Assembly: GCF_030272615.1 (NCBI RefSeq)
Contig: NC_081408.1
Coordinates: 407,203,889-407,267,888, forward strand
Direction: 5' to 3'
From: Cryptomeria japonica
Lineage: Eukaryota > Streptophyta > Pinopsida > Cupressales > Cupressaceae
Length of the DNA stretch: 64,000 bases
The position numbers were made by a program, and so were the translations under genes. Below the pieces are notes generated by a model. It searched no databases. It was given only the letters and a program-made list of their open reading frames with translations, and had not been told where the DNA came from. Of the stretch, positions 12,080 to 24,085 are shown in pieces (within the stretch, counting starts at the first letter, position 1; the number at the start of each line of letters is the position of its first letter).

Positions 12080-13087
12080 ATGGAGATTAGTATGGAGAAA
12101 CAACTTGAAGTAGCACTTGAAGACTATGATGCTGAAAGGATGAAGAACTTGAAGTTTCAAGATGAGTTGAACTTTGCAAAGGAATTCATTCTTATCCTAC
12201 AGGAGAGGTTGCCATCTTCTCAAGCTAGAAGGAAGGAACTTTTACAAAATTAGGATGATGAGGAAAAGAATACCCTTAAAGAACACAGTTAGAAGTCGAG
12301 TCAGGAGAATAGTGTCATGAAGAGGGAAATGCAATCCCTAACTATAAGGATGTCCAAGGAGATTGAAGACTGGAAGAAGAATAAAGAAAATCTTGGCAAA
12401 TCTTTGAAAGACACATCTAAGGAATGCATTAGGCTGGAATATGAGAATGATATGTTTAGAACTGAGTTGGTGCAATCCTAGAATAATGAGCAGGAGTTGG
12501 AAAGATTGATAATAGTCCTAAGGGGAGATCTAGATACTACAAATGAATACAAAGACAAGTTTAAGGATAGTTCTACAAAGCTTGATGAGCTATTGAAGGA
12601 TGAAAGGCGTAAGGGAGACACTAGAGGTCTTGGATTTGAGCATGGAGAAAGATCTGGTATTGCAAATGAAGTTGAAGCAACCAATCAGAAGGAGAATCCA
12701 CCTATCAACCAGAACCAGAAATCACCGATAAGGAAACCCAATGCACATAAATTCAATGGTAGATATTTTGTTTGCAATAAATTTGGTCATATGGAAAGAC
12801 ATTGCAGAAATAGAGAAAATCAGGATAATAATGTAGTTCCCGGTCAATGTTCAAATTGTAAGAAGTATGGTCATAAGATAGAAGATTGTAGAATGGATGT
12901 GAAATGTCATGCATTTGGAAAGTTTGGACATATGGCTAATCAATGCAGGTTAAGGAATGATCAAGGATACAGTAAAGCAATTCAGAAAAATAAGGTCACT
13001 TGCTATGCGTGCAACAAAATAGGACATATTGCTAAATTTTGTAGAAGCAAGAACAATCCAGTAAGAAATGATGACAAAGGAAAATAG
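12080..13087 (+). pseudogene. gag-like protein: coiled coil plus four zinc knuckles, no capsid domain
   Basis: From ATG 12080 one frame runs to 13087 with three internal stops (near 12251, 12290 and 12480). The first 200 codons are charged and heptad-like, probably a long coiled coil (K/E/L-rich). A K-D-T-R-G-L-G motif near 12615 also occurs in the gag at 26490. At 12765-13050 there are four CCHC knuckles: the second (C-S-N-C...H...C) and fourth (C-Y-A-C...H...C) are intact, the first has Tyr for the first Cys, and the third has Phe for the second Cys. The usual N-terminal Copia capsid domain is absent. Its likely role is binding RNA inside a particle built by another element; this is inference. 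Confidence 0.75.
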
Positions 13088-13575
13088 AAGGTGGATGATA
13101 TTTGGAAGAAGCATGAGAAGAAATGGGTTAGGAAATTTGAAGATCAACCGACAGAGCAAAATGTTCCTGCATCGGTAGGAAACTCATCCGGTAACTAAGG
13201 AATTAGCCTTAGGGGGAGGAAAATTAATGGTAGATATTGTATTACCCCTGGTAGTGGTCTAAAATCTTGTTTTAGATCTTGGAGAAGTCAGTCTAAAGGT
13301 TTTTCGGTACTGAGATTATCAATTTTGAATTTGGTATGATAGGTCGACACGCATTTATGTCAATGTGAAATTAGGGTTTTCATAGAATAAAAGGGAAATG
13401 TTGGTTCATTTATGATCACATAACATTCAGAGTGAAGAATAGCAAGTTTAAGGCGATTCAAGGTGATCAAGATCATTTTCAAGCAAATTCTAGTGCATTT
13501 AGTGCAGATTTTCAAGAGCTTTCATCGGCAAAGGTTGTGAGGTATTGTATCAGTTTTCAAGCTATCTTTTGTTTC
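13088..13575 (+). other. Spacer between the gag-like ORF and the extra ORF
   Basis: The first part (to about 13197) still reads as a basic C-terminal tail of the gag-like protein after a TAG. The remainder, about 380 bases, is AT-rich and shows no protein or RNA feature I can name. It acts as the leader of the ORF that starts at 13576. Confidence 0.5.
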
Positions 13576-15054
13576 CAATGGCTTCTAGATCAACTCTCAT
13601 TCTAGTAGGTATGGCTACCCCTACTTTTGTTGACATCAAGGATCATCCATACCCAGTTTTCAAGCAATGCCTTGAGATTGTGAAGGTTGATGATTCAGTC
13701 GACGTGTTTTCTAGGGTTCTAGACAAAATTTTGTTTATTGAAGATGTTCGTGCATATATCTGTTGTAGTTTGGAGGATTTAGGTTCTGCTGAAATCAAAA
13801 CAATGTACGTGCAAAATCTGCTGGACAAGAAGGGATCGATGAAATCGAATTTCCAAATTCTGAAGGATCAGGGTTTCACAGACATTTTGGAGATGCCATA
13901 ATTTGAAGATGAAATGATCCAGTATGTGCTGAGCTATGTCCAAGGGGAATTCATGTGGCTATATTGACCTTACAAAATCACCAAGGAGGCTATTCATGTA
14001 ATCACCGGTTTGCCCCAGACCGGTCAGACTCCCAGAAAGAAGAAAATATCTAACAATGAGGTGGAGAAGTTAACTGGTGCAACTTTTGACAACCGGTCAA
14101 TGAGGATAAGCACTATCAAAGACAAAGTTGTTCAATTTGCAAGCATGATCATCAGTTACAAGGTAACCCAATCAAACCAGTTGAACTCTGTTTCTAGTTC
14201 ATGCATTTACTGTGCTCATAAGATGGTCAAAGAAAATGATAGGTACGATCTGTGTCAATGGATTTGTGAAGAGCTAATTTTAAACCTAGGGAAGATTAAG
14301 GGTAAGAAGAAAGGTGTTTTCTGGTATGGCAACCTTGTTGTTTGCTTGATACTTGTATTTTTGAATGAGTTACCGAGATCTAATAAAACATAATGAGAAT
14401 TTGATATGCCAGTAGGGAAACAAATACAAAAGCTATAAGATGTTTGGGACAGGACAAGGAGAGAGACTCCATTTTATGGGGTTATTTCAAATCATTTCAG
14501 AAAACAATGAAGAAGAGAGAAAGAGTACCTAAACATATTGTTGATAAATACTCTATAAAAATATGCTTTATGGTGAAGAAGGATGAAACATTGATTAAGG
14601 TAGTGCAACCATAAAAGGTTTGGATCACTGGGATGGGCTATGAGGTTGATGCTGAGATCTTGGACTTATATGCCAAGACTCTTATTAATGCCTCGATTGA
14701 TGAAGCTGAGAAAACCTTTGGAACAATAAAGAAAAAGGAACTAGAAGTTCAGATAGGTTTTAGCAAGAAGAGAAGGAAAGAAAAAATCAAGAAGGTTGGG
14801 GAAGTTGTGGAGAAAAAATCCTCTGAAATCAAACAGATCATTGGACTAGTAGAAGGGTCATCTCCGGTAGCAGTTCAGACTCCACCGATAACAACAACCA
14901 GCAAGGGTGTATTGAAGAGGAAGAAACTGAAAACTTATATTGCCCCTGTTTAATCCAGTTCTAATACTGATGTTGTGCCCCCAAAGATTCCCCAGACTTA
15001 CATCAGGATACAAAGGAAGAAGCCTGAGGAAGGAAAGAAACATAAAGTAAAGGT
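13576..15054 (+). pseudogene. Unrecognised extra ORF of the pol-less Copia-type element, part 1 of 3
   Basis: An ATG at 13576 (M-A-S-R) opens an ORF whose frame holds to about 14390 with two stops; there is one frame change before 14633. I do not recognise the family. Visible features are an N-terminal globular part, an I-T-K-E-A-I-H-V-I-T-G-L-P segment near 13980, a hydrophobic stretch near 14320-14370 (L-V-V-C-L-I-L-V-F-L, possibly a membrane segment or a buried helix), and a lysine-rich linker at 14740-14950. The ORF is cut at 15054 by a nested element and resumes at 30345 in phase. It occupies the place where pol would be. It could be a captured gene or an envelope-like ORF; neither is shown. 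Confidence 0.55.
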
Positions 15055-17806
15055 TGTTGGCATTGTGTTGTCATTGATGTCAATTGGTATAGGATGTTAC
15101 CAATATCACTGACATTGATGTCAACTAGTGAACAAGAGGTTGCCAACATTAGAATTTGATGACAATTGGAATAAAAGATGGACCGATATGGGAGAAGAGT
15201 TGATGTGTTGTCATTGGTAACAACTAGGTGACCATCTTCATGCAGAAGAAAGAACCGACATGTACTAGTATGTTTGATGTGTAGTAATCTAACCACTCTA
15301 AAAAAGGGTTGTTGATATGGTGTTACATACAACCGGGATGAAGAGATTACATGATGAACATTGGTTATGCTGAAGTGGTAGAATACTATTTCATTCACAT
15401 CTACACCAGAGGAGCAATAGAAGTATGAGTAGGCCACCAGATTGCTAGTGTAAGGATAACTAGCAAGTCTCCCACCGGATGAAGAAGCTTTCTCATGCTA
15501 AGTGATAGGTTTACAAAGTATGTTCCCTCTATGTGTAGGATGACATATGTCATGTTGAAGATGTATCCTCCCCTCATTAATGTCACAGTTGCACCAACAT
15601 AATGATTCCCTGAGATAGAGAGGTGATTTAATGCAGAGACATGATGTACAAGTGGAAGATGAGGAAGTCTCAAGAGCATGAGATCAAAAATGCATACCGA
15701 ATAAGCAAGTGAAAACAAAGTGTGCTACCGAGACACTGAAGGAAGAATGAGATGTTGAGGTGGTGTGTTTGTCATCCTAACAAACCTGTTGAGAGGAGAA
15801 CTAGTGTGATGAAGAAGGATGCTAGTGAGTCTGCATGAATATATATATGGTGTTACCAAGATGCTGAAGGGAGGTTGATGCAGAATAGTAGGAGTGTGAT
15901 GACTTGGTGTCATCAATGTGTCTCACTGGAAAGAAGGAAAGTATGTTGTCCACTGGCAGACACATCTACTTGATTTTTCATTTGTGATAGTTGACATGTT
16001 ATGTCAACTGGTGAAACATCAAAGAAGAGACAAGGAAGATAAGGTTCTCACTTGATAAAGAGGAGTGCAGCAAACTGAAGGTTAAGGAGACAGTGATCAA
16101 AGATACACACTTGATATGCATTTGAAGAAGGTATGTTGAGTTGCCAACGGTACAGATCTAATGGAAGATGATGACATCAAGTAATCTATGTAATTACCGG
16201 TAAACAAGAATACCGATATGTAGTTGGGTGAGTAGAATGTGAAAGAGTGGAAGACCATTATTTGATGAAGTTACACATATTGAGTTACTCTTGATAGTTG
16301 CTGAGGACCGATATGGTTGATGCCTGGTTTATGTACTACACCAGCAATATTAAACTAGTGTAGGCATGAAGGTTTACCGGCAAGGTGTTATATGGCGATA
16401 GGGTTTGTTTACCGACAGATGAAACCAGTTATTTGTGTGTTCGGTGACTAAGAATGAACTGATAGAACAGTGTGATGAGTTGGATACCAACAATGATGCC
16501 ATGTGAAGATGAAATGGCAAAATTACATGAAGTGGCAGATGAAACATGCACAGGTCGATGAAGTAAGGTCAGTGATGTAGTCGTGATTGGTCTGACATTA
16601 ATGGTGACTACAAAGCTCAAGGTTAAGTTGCTGAGTTGTGTGGCTCAAAATCCAAGACATATTGATTGTGTAGATCAGAATAGGCAAAGGAAACCACTGA
16701 GCCATTTATGGCAATTGGTTGAGCAAAGCTGACATATTGATTGCAGGTTGCTGAAAAAGGAAGGTGTGTTTTGGAAGACATAATAATGGCAGAAATGTGC
16801 AGGCAGTCATCTCAAAGTTATGATCTAATTAGATCTGATTGGATTCAATGTCCCTCATGATCAGTGGAAAAGACCCTAAGGCACCAAGTTTGAATTGGTT
16901 CTTGGCGGGAAGTCTGGGCTACAAATGTGCAAGCAAAAAACATTGTTAAGTGCTATTGAATAGAAGAATATTGTGCTGCTACAAAGTGTATTACTTCAAC
17001 ATGTGAGAGAAAATCATCTAAGTGCCCAACAAATTTATAAGAAGAGAGTTAGAGTGAGGAAGAACCTGGTTGAAGTGTTCAACCGGTAGAAGAGAAAAAT
17101 TGATAGTGCCCATATCGGCAGAACAGAGGTGAAGGAAGTTGCACAATAGGCAAACATAGAACCGACAGAGTGTAGTACCAGTGAAGAGAAGAGTAGTGAG
17201 GAGAAGATTCAATAAGAGAAAAACATAAGAGAGGTGAATCGGTAGAGTTTATCGGCAAGCAAAGCAATAGATGAGAGAAAGAAAAGAGTAAGTCGGTGTA
17301 GCAGAGAAGTTATCTCATTGACAGAGTAAGCCATTTTGGAATGGTTGCAAGATTCACTTGTAACAAAATAACTACTTTTGTAATTGATGTTTTTAGTGTG
17401 AACATTGAGTTGTAGCTCAGTGCAGGGGTTGTATCTCCTTTGGTTTGTAGCCCATAAAAAAGTTAGGGGTTGGTGCTCTTTGGGTTGGTGCCCTACATTA
17501 GGGGTTGATGCTCCTTGGGTTGGTTCCCTAAACATTGTAATAGAGTTTTCATTGTGAGTCTATATTGGAGTAGTAGTCTCCAGCAACATTGCTCACCAAG
17601 GTTTTTCCCATCTTAGGTTTTCCTTGTACATCCTGGTGTTATGTGATGTCCCTTTGTGTGAATACATTTGTGTTTAGTCTCCTCTCTAACCAGTAAGTCT
17701 ACATTCAACTAGATGTGTTAATCGGTATGCTTACATAGGATAGTTAATGAGAGAAGATTGAGAACCACTGATTTACCCCCCTCTCAGTGGTGCATTGTGT
17801 CTAACA
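15055..17806 (+). repeat. 5' LTR of the second pol-less Copia-type element
   Basis: At 2752 bp this copy is longer than its partner (1861 bp). Two blocks are absent from the 3' LTR, about 15302-16022 and about 17600-17740. Since the rest aligns, the 3' copy was probably shortened by deletions. The TATA region reads CTACAAAT near 16919 where the 3' LTR has CTATAAAT. Near 17420-17530 there is a short tandem repeat of a GGGGTTGGTGCTCC-type unit. Confidence 0.85.
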
Positions 17807-17808
17807 AT

Positions 17809-17820
17809 TACTATCAGAGC
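17809..17820 (+). other. Degenerate tRNA-Met primer-binding site
   Basis: TACTATCAGAGC lies two bases after the LTR end and differs from TGGTATCAGAGC at two or three of the first bases. Position and sequence fit a decayed primer site. Confidence 0.75.
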
Positions 17821-17879
17821 CTAGGTTCCTAGTTAGACGAGCTTTCTCTAGCTTGGGTATATTCTGGCTTAAGGACACA

Positions 17880-17928
17880 ATGGTTTGTTTAATGTCAATC
17901 CTTGCTCCAATGTTTGATGGATCAAATT
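17880..17928 (+). pseudogene. gag N-terminus of the second pol-less element (before the nested Copia)
   Basis: ATG 17880 starts a gag reading L-A-P-M-F-D-G-S-N, the conserved opening of Copia gag (UBN2-type: F-D-G-x-N-Y-x-x-W). It is cut after 16 codons by the minus-strand Copia. Removing 17929-25625 continues it in phase into Y-V-I-W at 25626, so both the gene and the insertion boundaries are secure. Confidence 0.85.
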
Positions 17929-19452
17929 TGATAGTTTTGATACTTACTGTTTAGTACAGATGCCAAGCTAATAAGATGAGAGGGGGGGTGAATCATGCAA
18001 ACTTAATCTTCCATAAAAACAACAGATTCAACCTCCGTAACATATACTTCAGTAATATAACCAAAACTGCTAAACATGCAAACACATAAGCATATAAACA
18101 TCATAACACTCATAACATCAGATTTAATGTGGAAAACCAAATAGGGAAAAACCACTGTGGGATTTCGGACCCACTAAGAAATATACTCTTCTAGAGTATG
18201 CTCGGTTAAAAGCAAATCCTATTAAACATTACAAACAAATTGCTAGATGTGACCCGATTAAGGGATTTCCCTCAGATCTATTAGGATCTTCACCTTGTTA
18301 GAAGTGACCTTGTTAAAGGATTTCAAACACTCATTCAGAATGTCACCTTGATAGAGGGTTTTACAAATAAGACTGTTAAGTCCACTCGATTAAGAGATTT
18401 TCTATCACTTTACAAAATAACAGTAATAAAAATCTATCTGCAACATCCCATCTAAAAATGCTAAAGCAGATTCTTATTTGCTCAATACAATCTAGTCATA
18501 GGACTTATCTTGCCCATCTGCTGGGCTCTATACTTTGTTATTCAAAATAGGTCTTCAAGCTTCTATGCTCGGTAATCACTATGTAGCATCCCTATGCATA
18601 CACTTGCCCACATACATTGTTTATCAATAGTTCCTTATTTATAAACAATTTGCCAACCGCTTAATCTCCTTGATCACATATCCCATGATCAATCATAGCC
18701 ATCAGATCTTCAAACTTGACCAAGTTCAATTTATCCTTTGATCTGAAAATGTTTTACCCCGCCTTGGAACTTACATACATTTCTTGGAACTTGTGATAGG
18801 GTATTGCGGTTCAATCTGAGCTGTAGATCTTCCTACCAATTTTCCTTTGCCATAGATTCTTTAACAACTTTTATACACATTGTAACAATCATTTAATCAT
18901 AACCAGCTCATTAGCTTCCTTCATTAAATAATGCTTTTACTCATTCAATGCATTCTGTTATTACTCGGTTGCAACTCAGTAAATACTAAACTTCACTCGG
19001 TAGACATTCTGCCTTCATTAACCGATAGCGATAACCTTAGGGTTTACCGACTAGGTTCCTTAGGGTTTACCAACTAGGTTCTTTGCTCGGTAACATAGTA
19101 TAGTATTAACCTTACAATCAACAACATATGTAGGATATCAAAACAATCTAAACATCATGATCTCATCATTGTCTAACTTGGTAATAGTTGCCCATTGAAT
19201 AACTTATTTCTCCCCTTATTCATCACATTCTTTCTGTGTCTTTTACCAACATCTTTATACTCACCAAATCATACTTCTTAAGATATGGCAACATCATACT
19301 AAATTAGAAAATCAATTTCTTGACATCAATGACAAAATAATAATATTAAGATAGTAAACATCCTTAATCAGTTATATCCATAATCATCAACAACCTTCTT
19401 AATATCCTAATTGAAATGCCAACAATCTCTCATTGTAATTGGAATGCCAACA
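17929..19452 (-). repeat. 3' LTR of the minus-strand Copia
   Basis: The 1524-bp repeat aligns with 24086-25590 at high identity, including the G run, the TGTGGGATTTCGGACCC block and the final AATGCCAACA. On the minus strand TATAAATA at 18637-18644 is a possible TATA box. No coding sequence. Confidence 0.93.
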
Positions 19453-19466
19453 ATCTCCCCCTTTGG
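19453..19466 (-). other. Polypurine tract of the minus-strand Copia
   Basis: On the minus strand CCAAAGGGGGAGAT directly precedes the 3' LTR start TGTTGGCATT. It is the second-strand primer. The same tract precedes the 3' LTR of the pol-less element at 28467-28478. Confidence 0.9.
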
Positions 19467-19830
19467 CATTGATGGCAAAACCAATTGATATGACCTAATT
19501 GATTCAGATTGCTATGAGATTCTGAAATGCTCTCCCCCTATCATCAGTCTTCTCCCCCATACATTAGTCTTCTCCCCTTTTCTTCAGTCTTCTCCCCCTT
19601 TGACAACAATGCCAAAGAGTAAAGAACTAAAACATAATTTCTTCATGTATGAAGTGATTTCCTGTTGTTATGTGTCAACTTAGTCTCGGTCAGAGCATTT
19701 TGTCTTCAATTCTTGTTCCCTGTATTGTTTCTTGCACACCTTTAGAAAACATCCTAAAGTGTGTAAATCAGCATCAACTCCTAAAAGATATTTTGTAGAG
19801 TCATCGAATTGATGCTTTCACCAAACTTGG
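19467..19830 (-). other. 3' untranslated region of the minus-strand Copia
   Basis: These 364 bases lie between the pol stop codon and the purine tract. They hold repeated CTCCCC/TCAGTCTTCT-type tracts on the plus strand near 19530-19600 and no coding sequence. Confidence 0.6.
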
Positions 19831-21641
19831 TCAGTGAATGGAAGATAGGGTTAGGACCCCTAACTTACTTCTGAGATACTCAAAAGTGTCCCTTAGTAGT
19901 GGCTTGGTGAAGATATCTACTATTTGTTCCTTTGTGCTAACATACTCCAACACCACTTTCTTCTCTTGAAATTCTTCTCTAAGATAATGATATTTGATAG
20001 AGATGTGCTTTGTCTTAGAGTGCATAACAAGATTCTTTGAAATGTTAATGGCACTAGTATTGTCACAGAATATAGTTACTAGCTTGGTAACTTTCTCATT
20101 TATACCATCCAATAGTTGTTTGATCCATGCTATATTGGTACAATTCAATGCTACAACAACGTATTCAGCTTCTACAGTTGACTGTGAAACACATCCTTGT
20201 TTCTTGCTAAGCCAACTCACTAGTCTTTCTCCTAAAAAGAAAGCTCCTCCACTTGTGCTTTTTTTGTCATCAATGCTGCCTGCCCAATCAGCATCAGTAT
20301 AAACTTTTAAATCAAAAAAATTTCCTTTCTGATATACTAAGCCATAATCCTCAGTGCCTTTCAAGTATCTAAAAATTCTCTTGATTGCTATCATGTGTGT
20401 TTCCTTGGGATCTGCAAAGAATCTTGCAACTATACCTACTGCATGTGCTATATCTGGCCTGCTGTGAACAACATATTGTAGCTTTCCAATCATAGATCGG
20501 TAAAGTGTCTCATCAACAGATGTAGATTCATCATTCTTTGATAATTTATAGTTGGTAGTCATAGGAGTACTTAGTGGTTTTGAATCATCCATTCCAAATT
20601 TATTCAAGATTTCTTTTATGTACTTGGATTGAGTAATGAAAATATCATCTTTCATTTGCAGTATTTGTAAACCTATACAATACTTTATCTCACTGATTAA
20701 TGACATCTCAAATTCTTTGCTCATTTCATTTCCAAAGTTCTTGCATAGAGAGTCATTTCCACAAAAGATAATATCATCAACAAATATGGCTGAGATCAGT
20801 ATTCCATTTTCATCATTCTTCATGTACATATTGTTGTTTTCACTTGTCCTTATAAAACCAATCTTGATTAAATAAGAGTGCAATGCAATCTTTCATACCA
20901 TGCTCTAGGTGCTTGTTTCAGACCATATAAAGCTTTGTTCAATTTACATACCTGATCTTTATTCTTGTCTTCAACAAATCCTTCAGGGTGTTCAATAAAA
21001 ACTTCTTCTTCTAATATACCATTCAGAAATGTAGATTTGACATCCATTTGATATACCTTGAAATTATTGTAAGCAGCATATGCCAACAATGTTCTTACTC
21101 CTTCAAGTCTTGCCATAGGTGCAAAAGTCTCACCATAATCAATTCCTTCTTCTTGGGCATAACCTTTGCAAACTAATCTTGCTTTATTTCAAATGACCTC
21201 ACCTTTTTCATTCAGCTTGTTTTTGAAAATCCACTTTGTATCGATTACATTTTTGTCCTTCGGTCTTGGGACCAATGTCCATGTGTCATTCTTCTTGATT
21301 TGATCAATCTCTTATGTCATAGCATTTATCCAATCTTCACTGTTAAATGCCTCTTTCACTATCCTTGGTTCAAATTCAGATATCAAACATGTGTTTTGTC
21401 TCAGTTTGTTCGTTGTCATCACTGGATCATTCTTATCTCCTATAATCTGACTTGATGCATGATGTCTTCTGACATACTTGGCTAATACAGGCTCGGTAGG
21501 CTCTGTATGATCTTCTTCATCACTCGGTAACTAGATATTCTCTTCATTTTCTTCAATAGTTCTCTCGGTAAGACTTGTCAGTTGAACATAGACAAATCCT
21601 TCATAATCTTCTGGTTCTTGGGAGTTTCCTTCATCATTTCT
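19831..21641 (-). pseudogene. Reverse transcriptase and RNase H of the minus-strand Copia
   Basis: The RT part starts near 21330 (W-x-x-A-M and N-D-T-W-T-L-V-P-R-P), continues through [20 protein letters not shown] and [12 protein letters not shown], and has the polymerase motif F-V-D-D at about 20780, all typical of Copia. RNase H follows with D-A-D-W-A-G-S, E-A-E-Y and C-D-N-T-S-A-I, so its acidic residues are present. A tandem TGCAA repeat at 20879-20888 (a 5-bp duplication) shifts the frame; the ORF from 20883 is open to the natural stop at 19831. A few in-frame stops lie between 21190 and 21640. The enzyme would copy genomic RNA into cDNA. Confidence 0.92.
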
Positions 21642-22958
21642 TTATGTAAATTTATCAATTTTCACATTTGCACTTTCTACTATTTTGTTAGATGATTTGA
21701 TCAGACATTTAAATGCTTTACTTCTAGAAGAATAACCAAGAAATGTTCCTTCTTCACTTTTCTGATCAAACTTTCCATTTCTATCATCTTTGTGAACATA
21801 GCATCTACTTCCAAAGATTTTAAAATAACTTACATTAGGTTTCTTGTCATACCAGATCTCATATGGTGTCTTCAAAATTCCTTTCTTCAGTTGTACTCAG
21901 TACAGGGTGTAAACTATTGTGCTTATTGCTTCTCTCCAAAATGTTTGTGGCACTTTCTTTTCAATCATCAGGGTTCTAGCACAATCCAAAATAGATCTGT
22001 TTCTTCTCTCAACAATTCCATTTTGTTGTGGAGTTCTCAGTGCAGAGACTTGTCTTTTTATACCATGATCATTGTAGAATAAGTTGAACTCATCAGATGT
22101 GAACTCTCCTCCTCTGTCTGATCTAAGACATTTCAGTTGTCTTCCTATTTCATTTTCAACTCTTGCCTTGTACCATTTAAACATTTGAAAAGCTTTTGAT
22201 TTTTCTTTTAAAAACATTACTGACATCATCCTTGAGTAATCATCCACAAATAATATGAAATATTTGTCACCATAATAACTTTGAACTTTCTTAGGACCAC
22301 AAAGATCAGTGTGCACAAGATCTAAAATTCCTTTAGAAGTGTAGGACTTACTTGTAAAGCTTGATCTTGTCATTTTACCCATCTGGCATCCTTGGCACAT
22401 AGCATTCTCAGGTTTTTCAAGACTCGGTAGACCTCTTACTTGGTGCTTCTTGCTTATTTTGATCAGATTATCAAAATTTACATGACAAAACCTTTTATGC
22501 CATAACCAAGTATCATTTATCTTTGCATATAGACACTTATTCCAAGTTGAGTCAAGGTGAAATGTGTTATCTTTTGTTTGTGGCCCGGTAGCAGCTAACT
22601 TTCCATGCTTGTCATGAACTTTGACAATTCCTTTCTGAAATTCTATTCGGTAACCTGTGTTGTTTAGCTGTGCTACACTCAACAAATTGTATTTCAAACC
22701 TTCAACCCAATAAACATCATTGCATTTTGCATTGTGAAGAAGTGTTATAGATCCTTTACCTTTTACTGGACATGGTGCATCATTACCAAATCTTACATAG
22801 CCTCCATCATAATCTTCTAATATAACAAACTTGTGTTTATCACCTGTCATGTGATGTGAGCATCCACTATCTATGATCCAAGAATCATTAGTATTTATGT
22901 GAGATATTAGGGCTTTTTCTTCATACCTTTCTTCACCTGATCCATCTTTGATAGCCAC
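21642..22958 (-). pseudogene. Protease and integrase of the minus-strand Copia
   Basis: The protease motif W-I-I-D-S-G-C-S-H-H-M-T lies at about 22885-22845. The GAG-pre-integrase zinc part (H...H...C-Q-G-C) is at about 22500-22380. The integrase core follows with D in L-V-H-T-D-L-C-G-P, D in R-S-D-R-G-G-E-F and E in Q-Q-N-G-I-V-E-R-R, the D-D-E triad, and then the W-Y-D-K-K-P and G-S-R-C-Y-V-H segments. One stop separates 21897 from 21875, with no frameshift. The domain is otherwise complete, so this copy may have been active not long ago. Integrase would insert the cDNA. Confidence 0.92.
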
Positions 22959-24020
22959 ATAAACTACTTCCTCTGTATTAGTTTCATCTGATTTATCATC
23001 ATTGGATTCCTCATCGGTAATTAAGCATGACTTTCTATCTTTTCTTCTGAAGTCTCAGTGTCCTTTGTAATGATTATCTTTCTGTCTGTCATCTCGGTAA
23101 TCTCTCTTTTTAGTAGAATCTTTGTCAGGACAGTTAGAAGCCATATGTCCTATCTTATCACAATTGAAACATTTCAAAGGCAGTTTTCCTTTCTACTTAT
23201 CTTTGCCTCTCGGTAACCTTCTAGCTAATAGTGCTTCAAACTCTTCTTGCTTTCTGATTTCCTCATACAGTTTGTGTACTTTTTCCATGTTCTTTCGAAA
23301 TCTCTCACTTGCTCCACTGTGATCCCCTTCAATGTACTTACTCATTCTATCATTGTAATCATCAGATTCACCAATATGAAAAGAACTAAATGCAGACTCA
23401 ACTTTATTTACCGATGACCCACTGTTATCAAAATTACTTAACTCAAATGCATGTAACTTACCAATAGTAGCATCTAAAGAAACTGGCATATTGGGTACAG
23501 ACCTTAATTCATTGATTGCAAAGACTTGGATTGCATAAGCTGGTAGAAGGGTTCTTAACAACTTACTTGTTATATCCTTTTCTTCAATAGTTCCACCTAC
23601 TCCTTTGATTTGATTGACAATCTCCTTTAGTCTTGTACTATACTGGGTTATGTTCTTACCTTCATTCATCCTCATGGATTCAAGTTGCCCTCTTAGGCTA
23701 TCCACTTTTTCTCTTTGGACATGTTCATCTCCACCATACACAGATATGAGCTTGTCCCACATTGCCTTTGCATCATTGCATCCTTCTAGATCATTGAACT
23801 CTGAGTTAGTCAATGCAGATGTTATTTCAATCATTGCTTGGATATGTTCTTGCTTTGTGTTTATCTCTTCCATTTTCAATGGACAAGTTCTCAGTGTAAT
23901 GAAATCATTCTCCAGATAATATACAACATATTCTCCAACTCCTGATAGGTGCAACTTCATCCTTTTCTGCCATGTAGAGAAGCTTGACTTGTTTAGCTTT
24001 AGTGCATCCCTCTTGTACAT
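22959..24020 (-). pseudogene. gag of the minus-strand Copia
   Basis: From ATG 24020 (preceded by a short leader after the primer site) the ORF encodes a Copia gag of the UBN2 type: W-Q-K-R-M near the start, M-W-D-K-L, and L-R-G-Q-L-E-S-M-R-M, followed by a basic region. After one stop at 23193 the same frame continues into a CCHC knuckle, C-F-N-C-D-K-I-G-H-M-A-S-N-C, near 23180-23140, and a charged linker to protease. Gag and pol are in one frame, the usual Copia layout. Confidence 0.9.
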
Positions 24021-24071
24021 CTTTGGATCTTTGCCTCAAGTACCTTTAAACTTTTTCTTCCGGAGTCCAAA

Positions 24072-24083
24072 GCTCTGATACCA
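24072..24083 (-). other. Primer-binding site of the minus-strand Copia
   Basis: The plus strand reads GCTCTGATACCA, the complement of TGGTATCAGAGC, two bases inside the 5' LTR. It is an exact match to the tRNA-Met site. Confidence 0.95.
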
Positions 24084-24085
24084 AT

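Noticed and set aside
14320-14370. Envelope protein in the pol-less element
   Set aside because: One hydrophobic stretch is not enough; there is no signal peptide, cleavage site or second membrane segment that I can see.
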